A DNA stretch of 33,959 nt from Catenulispora pinistramenti (GTDB lineage: Bacteria; Actinomycetota; Actinomycetes; Streptomycetales; Catenulisporaceae), in NCBI RefSeq assembly GCF_018274385.1, contig NZ_JAAFYZ010000101.1:1-33959 (forward strand), given 5' to 3'. How positions within the stretch are numbered: the stretch's first letter is position 1; each line of letters opens with the position of its first letter. A model generated the notes under the pieces. The model was not told the DNA's origin, made no database searches, and saw nothing but the letters and a program-made list of their open reading frames with translations. A program made the translations under genes and the position numbers. Positions 31,851-33,959 of this stretch are shown here, in pieces.

Positions 31851-32923
31851 GACCCGACCTCCTGAAGCGAGTCGGCCGTGGCGGTCCCCGGCGCGACGGT
31901 CTCGTCCGCGGCGGCCCCGACCGCGACGGTCTCGACATTGAGCCCCCGCTCGCGCAGGAACCCGACCTGCACGACGTTGTCCTCGAACCGCCCCGGCAGC
32001 CCGATCCGCATCCGCCCCACCGTCTGCCCGTTCACCGTCTCGATCGCCGCGCCCAGGATGGTCACGTCGACCGAGTACGTCCGCGCGAGCTGCGAGATCA
32101 GCGGCTGCGCGGTGGAGTCGCCGTGGAACGTGACGTCCAGCACCGTGGTCTGCTCTGCTCCTGCGGCCCCCGCAGGCTCCGGCGCCGGCCCCAACTGGAA
32201 CAGTTCCCGCGCCAGCTCCGAACGCTCCCGGGTGAGCAGGTCCGAGATGGTCCCGGACTCCACGATCCGGCCATCGCGCATCAGAGCCGCGCTGTCGCAC
32301 ACCGCCTTGACCACGTCCATCTCGTGCGTGATCAGCAGCACCGTGACCCCCAACCGCTCGTTGACCTCCTTCAGCAGTCTCAGCACACTGCGAGTGGTCT
32401 CCGGGTCCAGCGCGGAAGTCGCCTCGTCCGACAGCAGCACGTGCGGATCGGCGGCCAGCGCCCGCGCGATCCCGACCCGCTGCTTCTGCCCGCCGGAGAG
32501 CTGCGCCGGGTGCGCGTCGGCCCGGTCGGCCAACCCGACCACGTCCAGCAGCTCATCGGCCCTGGCCCGGCGCTCGCGGCGGGTCAGCGAGCCGCCGATC
32601 TCCAGCGGCAGCTCGACGTTTTCCCGCGCACTCCGGCTGGACAGCAGGTTGAAGTGCTGGAACACCATGCCGATCCGGCGGCGCTCGGCACGCAGCTGCC
32701 GCCCGGACAGCGCCGTCAGCTCGCGCCCGGCCACCGACACCGTGCCGGAGGTGGGGCGCTCCAGCAGGTTCACGCAGCGGATCAGCGTGCTCTTGCCGGC
32801 TCCGGAGCGGCCGACGACGCCATACACCTCGCCGGCGGCGACGGAGAGGTCCACGCCGTCCAGCGCGGTCACCGGATGGTTCCGTGCAGAGTAAACCTTT
32901 GTCAGGTTATTTATTTCAATCAT
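31847..32923 (-). CDS. metN: Methionine ABC importer ATP-binding protein
   Basis: A 358-residue MetN-type ATPase. Motifs are Walker A GRSGAGKST (about residues 38-46), signature LSGGQKQR, Walker B VLLSDEATSALD and H-loop ITHEMDV. The last 95 residues form the NIL domain (TTVLDVTFHGDSTAQPLISQL to GRMRIGLPG) that binds methionine and closes the transporter in feedback inhibition. The ATG at 32923 follows GGAAAG. It overlaps metI by 4 nt. Its leader (32924-33128) contains a Met/Cys-rich small frame and two hairpins, so expression is probably controlled at the leader. Confidence 0.93.
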   Translation of the reverse strand: MIEINNLTKVYSARNHPVTALDGVDLSVAAGEVYGVVGRSGAGKSTLIRCVNLLERPTSGTVSVAGRELTALSGRQLRAERRRIGMVFQHFNLLSSRSARENVELPLEIGGSLTRRERRARADELLDVVGLADRADAHPAQLSGGQKQRVGIARALAADPHVLLSDEATSALDPETTRSVLRLLKEVNERLGVTVLLITHEMDVVKAVCDSAALMRDGRIVESGTISDLLTRERSELARELFQLGPAPEPAGAAGAEQTTVLDVTFHGDSTAQPLISQLARTYSVDVTILGAAIETVNGQTVGRMRIGLPGRFEDNVVQVGFLRERGLNVETVAVGAAADETVAPGTATADSLQEVGS

Positions 32924-32957
32924 GATGCTTTCCAGGGAGCCGCGAGGGTGTGCGGCG

Positions 32958-32978
32958 GGCGCGCCACAACAGCGCGCC
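32958..32978 (-). promoter_or_regulatory. Leader hairpin before metN
   Basis: GGCGCGC and GCGCGCC form a 7-bp stem with a 7-nt loop; overlapping GCGGCG and CGCCGC give an alternative register. It sits 35 nt before the metN start and between that start and the small leader frame. It lacks a T-tract, so it could be an attenuator or an occluding structure. Confidence 0.5.
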
Positions 32979-33024
32979 GCGAAGGCTTACAAGGGAAGAA
33001 AGGGGCCGCTAAAACCGGTCAGGG

Positions 33025-33037
33025 GAGTCGAAGACTC
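33025..33037 (-). promoter_or_regulatory. Short hairpin at the leader-peptide stop codon
   Basis: GAGTC-TTC-GACTC forms a 5-bp stem directly overlapping the TGA of the small leader frame, so a ribosome at the last codons would melt it. Confidence 0.4.
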
Positions 33038-33128
33038 AGCAGCCGCACATTCGACACGCGAAGCGGCAGCACATCATCCCCGGCGCCATGGCGGCGGCGG
33101 GCATGCGGGAGCTCGTGTTCGCGATCAT
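33036..33128 (-). CDS. Met/Cys-rich leader peptide upstream of metNIQ
   Basis: A 30-codon frame on the minus strand, ATG 33128 to TGA 33036. Its last 17 residues read MAPGMMCCRFACRMCGC: four Met and five Cys. Internal in-frame ATGs also exist at 33104 and 33089. The first ATG lies exactly 7 nt after TATAGT, so it is likely translated from a leaderless mRNA. It ends 113 nt before metN, with hairpins between. Cys-rich upstream peptides that couple translation to downstream sulfur genes are known in actinobacteria (mycobacterial Cys uORFs). Here paired Met and Cys codons stand before a methionine importer, which suggests sensing of charged tRNA-Met or tRNA-Cys. Expression is not proven. Confidence 0.6.
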   Translation of the reverse strand: MIANTSSRMPAAAMAPGMMCCRFACRMCGC

Positions 33129-33135
33129 GGATATG

Positions 33136-33141
33136 ACTATA
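33136..33141 (-). promoter_or_regulatory. Candidate -10 (TATAGT) for the met leader transcript
   Basis: TATAGT on the minus strand is close to the TATAAT consensus and lies 7 nt before the ATG at 33128, predicting transcription starting at or next to that ATG. No convincing -35 is seen. Confidence 0.55.
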
Positions 33142-33662
33142 GGTGGATCGCCCTGGCGACCCTTACCGTGTCCACTTCGTGAGACGATCCGATCCCACGC
33201 CAGCGTTACATCCGCGCTCTACCTGGGGCGATGCCGTCAACACGTGACGATCTCGCGCTCGCGTGCCCGTACGTGCGGCCCGGGAGGCGTTTCCTCCTGG
33301 GGCACGCTCGGCCGGGCGATCGCATGTCCGTACTTCTGGCTGGACCGGAGACTGCCGAGAGCTCCGATCCAGCCCTGATTCACGCACCTCAGTTCTGTGT
33401 TCGCTACTTATCTAGTGCTGTATCAGGCAACGTTTGCCCGGGAGTTTTCGCGGCGTTGTTCGCGATGCGGTTCGCGATGTGCCGGTCGGCGTGCGGGATC
33501 CGTTGGCGGTGGGGTTTGTGGGCCGGGTTGCGGTTGGCGTGTCGGTTTCAAAGCTTTTTACGGCCTTCGGTCATAGTTGTGCCGGTTCGGGGTTCGGGGT
33601 GGTGGGTGTGTTTGTCGGCTGCCGGTTCCCGTGTTCACGATCCCGCCCCGCCTCAGGCCTCT

Positions 33663-33758
33663 TCAACTCCGGCAAGTCGGAGCAAGGGCAAAGGGCCAGA
33701 TCAAGAGCAAGATCAACGACACAGGCAAGATCAACAGCAGGATCAAGGTCAAACCCAT
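33663..33758 (-). CDS. Possible hydrophobic micro-protein (doubtful)
   Basis: A 31-codon frame on the minus strand, ATG 33758 to TGA 33663. The core (LTLILLLILP, then SLILLLIWPFAL) would span a membrane once. A GGAGG lies 14 nt before the ATG, which is rather far. The frame coincides with a DNA tandem repeat and uses many TTG leucine codons, which are rare in this genome, so it may be a by-product of the repeat. If real, its shape resembles small toxic membrane peptides of type I systems. Confidence 0.25.
   Translation of the reverse strand: MGLTLILLLILPVSLILLLIWPFALAPTCRS
33698..33757. repeat. 30-bp imperfect tandem repeat with GATCAA spaced 12/18/12
   Basis: Two adjacent 30-bp units begin AGATCAA at 33698 and 33728. 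GATCAA occurs at 33699, 33711, 33729 and 33741. All spacings are multiples of three, so the repeat reads as periodic peptide in any frame. Confidence 0.7.
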
Positions 33759-33959
33759 GGTGAAGGGCCGGGCCTCCGGCGGGCCTCGGCAACCTCAGGG
33801 AAACTAGCGCGGTTCCCTCGGGTGGCCGGGTGAGTCTCAGCGGCGGCGGCCTGTGAGGTGGTGCGGTCCGTTCCCCTCGGTCGCGTCGTCAGCCCGGGGG
33901 GTACAGCACCGGTGTCCGGGGGTAAAGTCCGCGCGCGGCGGTTGGGTGTGTGAGCTGCG

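Larger units (their letters stand above)
33142..33959. other. Non-coding right-end region
   Basis: About 0.8 kb without a gene I can support. Reading frames of 70-200 codons exist but lack family resemblance and natural actinobacterial codon use. Visible items are a 9-bp stem-loop (CCCGGGAGG/CCTCCTGGG, 33279-33301), a GGCAACGTTTGCC near-palindrome at about 33426-33438, a G/T-skewed stretch from about 33440 to 33660, and a 30-bp imperfect tandem repeat at 33698-33757. The last 150 bp show nothing definite. Confidence 0.6.

Noticed and set aside
32924..33140. SAM-type riboswitch before metN
   Set aside because: Considered because methionine importers often carry one, but I could not recognise a conserved SAM aptamer core by eye. 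A covariance-model search would settle it.
33231..33833. A 200-codon plus-strand frame in the right-end region
   Set aside because: No ribosome site, no recognisable domain, unnatural composition, and it ends in the GATCAA tandem repeat.

Overview
This window is chromosomal DNA from a high-GC Gram-positive bacterium, almost certainly an actinomycete. The reasons are the very high G+C at third codon positions, an F420-type luciferase-like oxidoreductase, a one-pass Ser/Thr kinase with a Gly/Pro-rich linker, a DapC of the mycobacterial type, a LysG/LysE pair, many secreted or lipidated proteins, and several genes that appear to be transcribed without a leader (TANNNT hexamer 6-8 nt before the start codon). 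A Catenulispora- or Streptomyces-like host is an inference. I see no rRNA, tRNA, CRISPR array, intact phage or intact insertion sequence.

Layout. 50-3095: DapC-like aminotransferase, divergent LLM oxidoreductase, then a pentapeptide-repeat protein with a Cys-rich N-terminus. 3147-3902: nucleotidyltransferase. 4252-9294: xylose-type ABC importer (lipoprotein, half-size ATPase, permease) followed by its probable ROK repressor. 9417-11670: PhnW-like class V aminotransferase and a LysR regulator. 11926-14058: transmembrane Ser/Thr kinase. 14172-18026: secreted GH92 mannosidase with a ricin-type lectin tail, divergent from a LacI regulator, with two palindromes sharing an AACGTT core between them. 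18277-21579: secreted beta-helix protein, HIT hydrolase, secreted lipase, aminoglycoside-adenylyltransferase-like protein. 21757-26553: TetR plus a heterodimeric ABC exporter with one degenerate and one consensus ATP site. 26617-28123: FMN reductase and divergent TetR regulator around a triple operator. 28196-29852: LysG/LysE basic amino-acid export pair. 30279-32923: metNIQ methionine importer. 33142-33959: about 0.8 kb with no convincing ordinary gene.

How the genes work together. Most of the window is small transporter or enzyme modules, each beside its own regulator (ROK, LacI, TetR, TetR, LysG). The most striking element is upstream of metN: a 30-codon reading frame whose last 17 codons read MAPGMMCCRFACRMCGC. 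It starts 7 nt after a TATAGT hexamer and is followed by two short hairpins before the metN start. I infer a translated, apparently leaderless leader peptide that senses methionine/cysteine supply and controls the methionine importer. Other items worth a look are the triple TGTACGGTGTACGC-type operator, the low-complexity repeats at protein ends, and a 31-codon hydrophobic micro-frame near the right edge.
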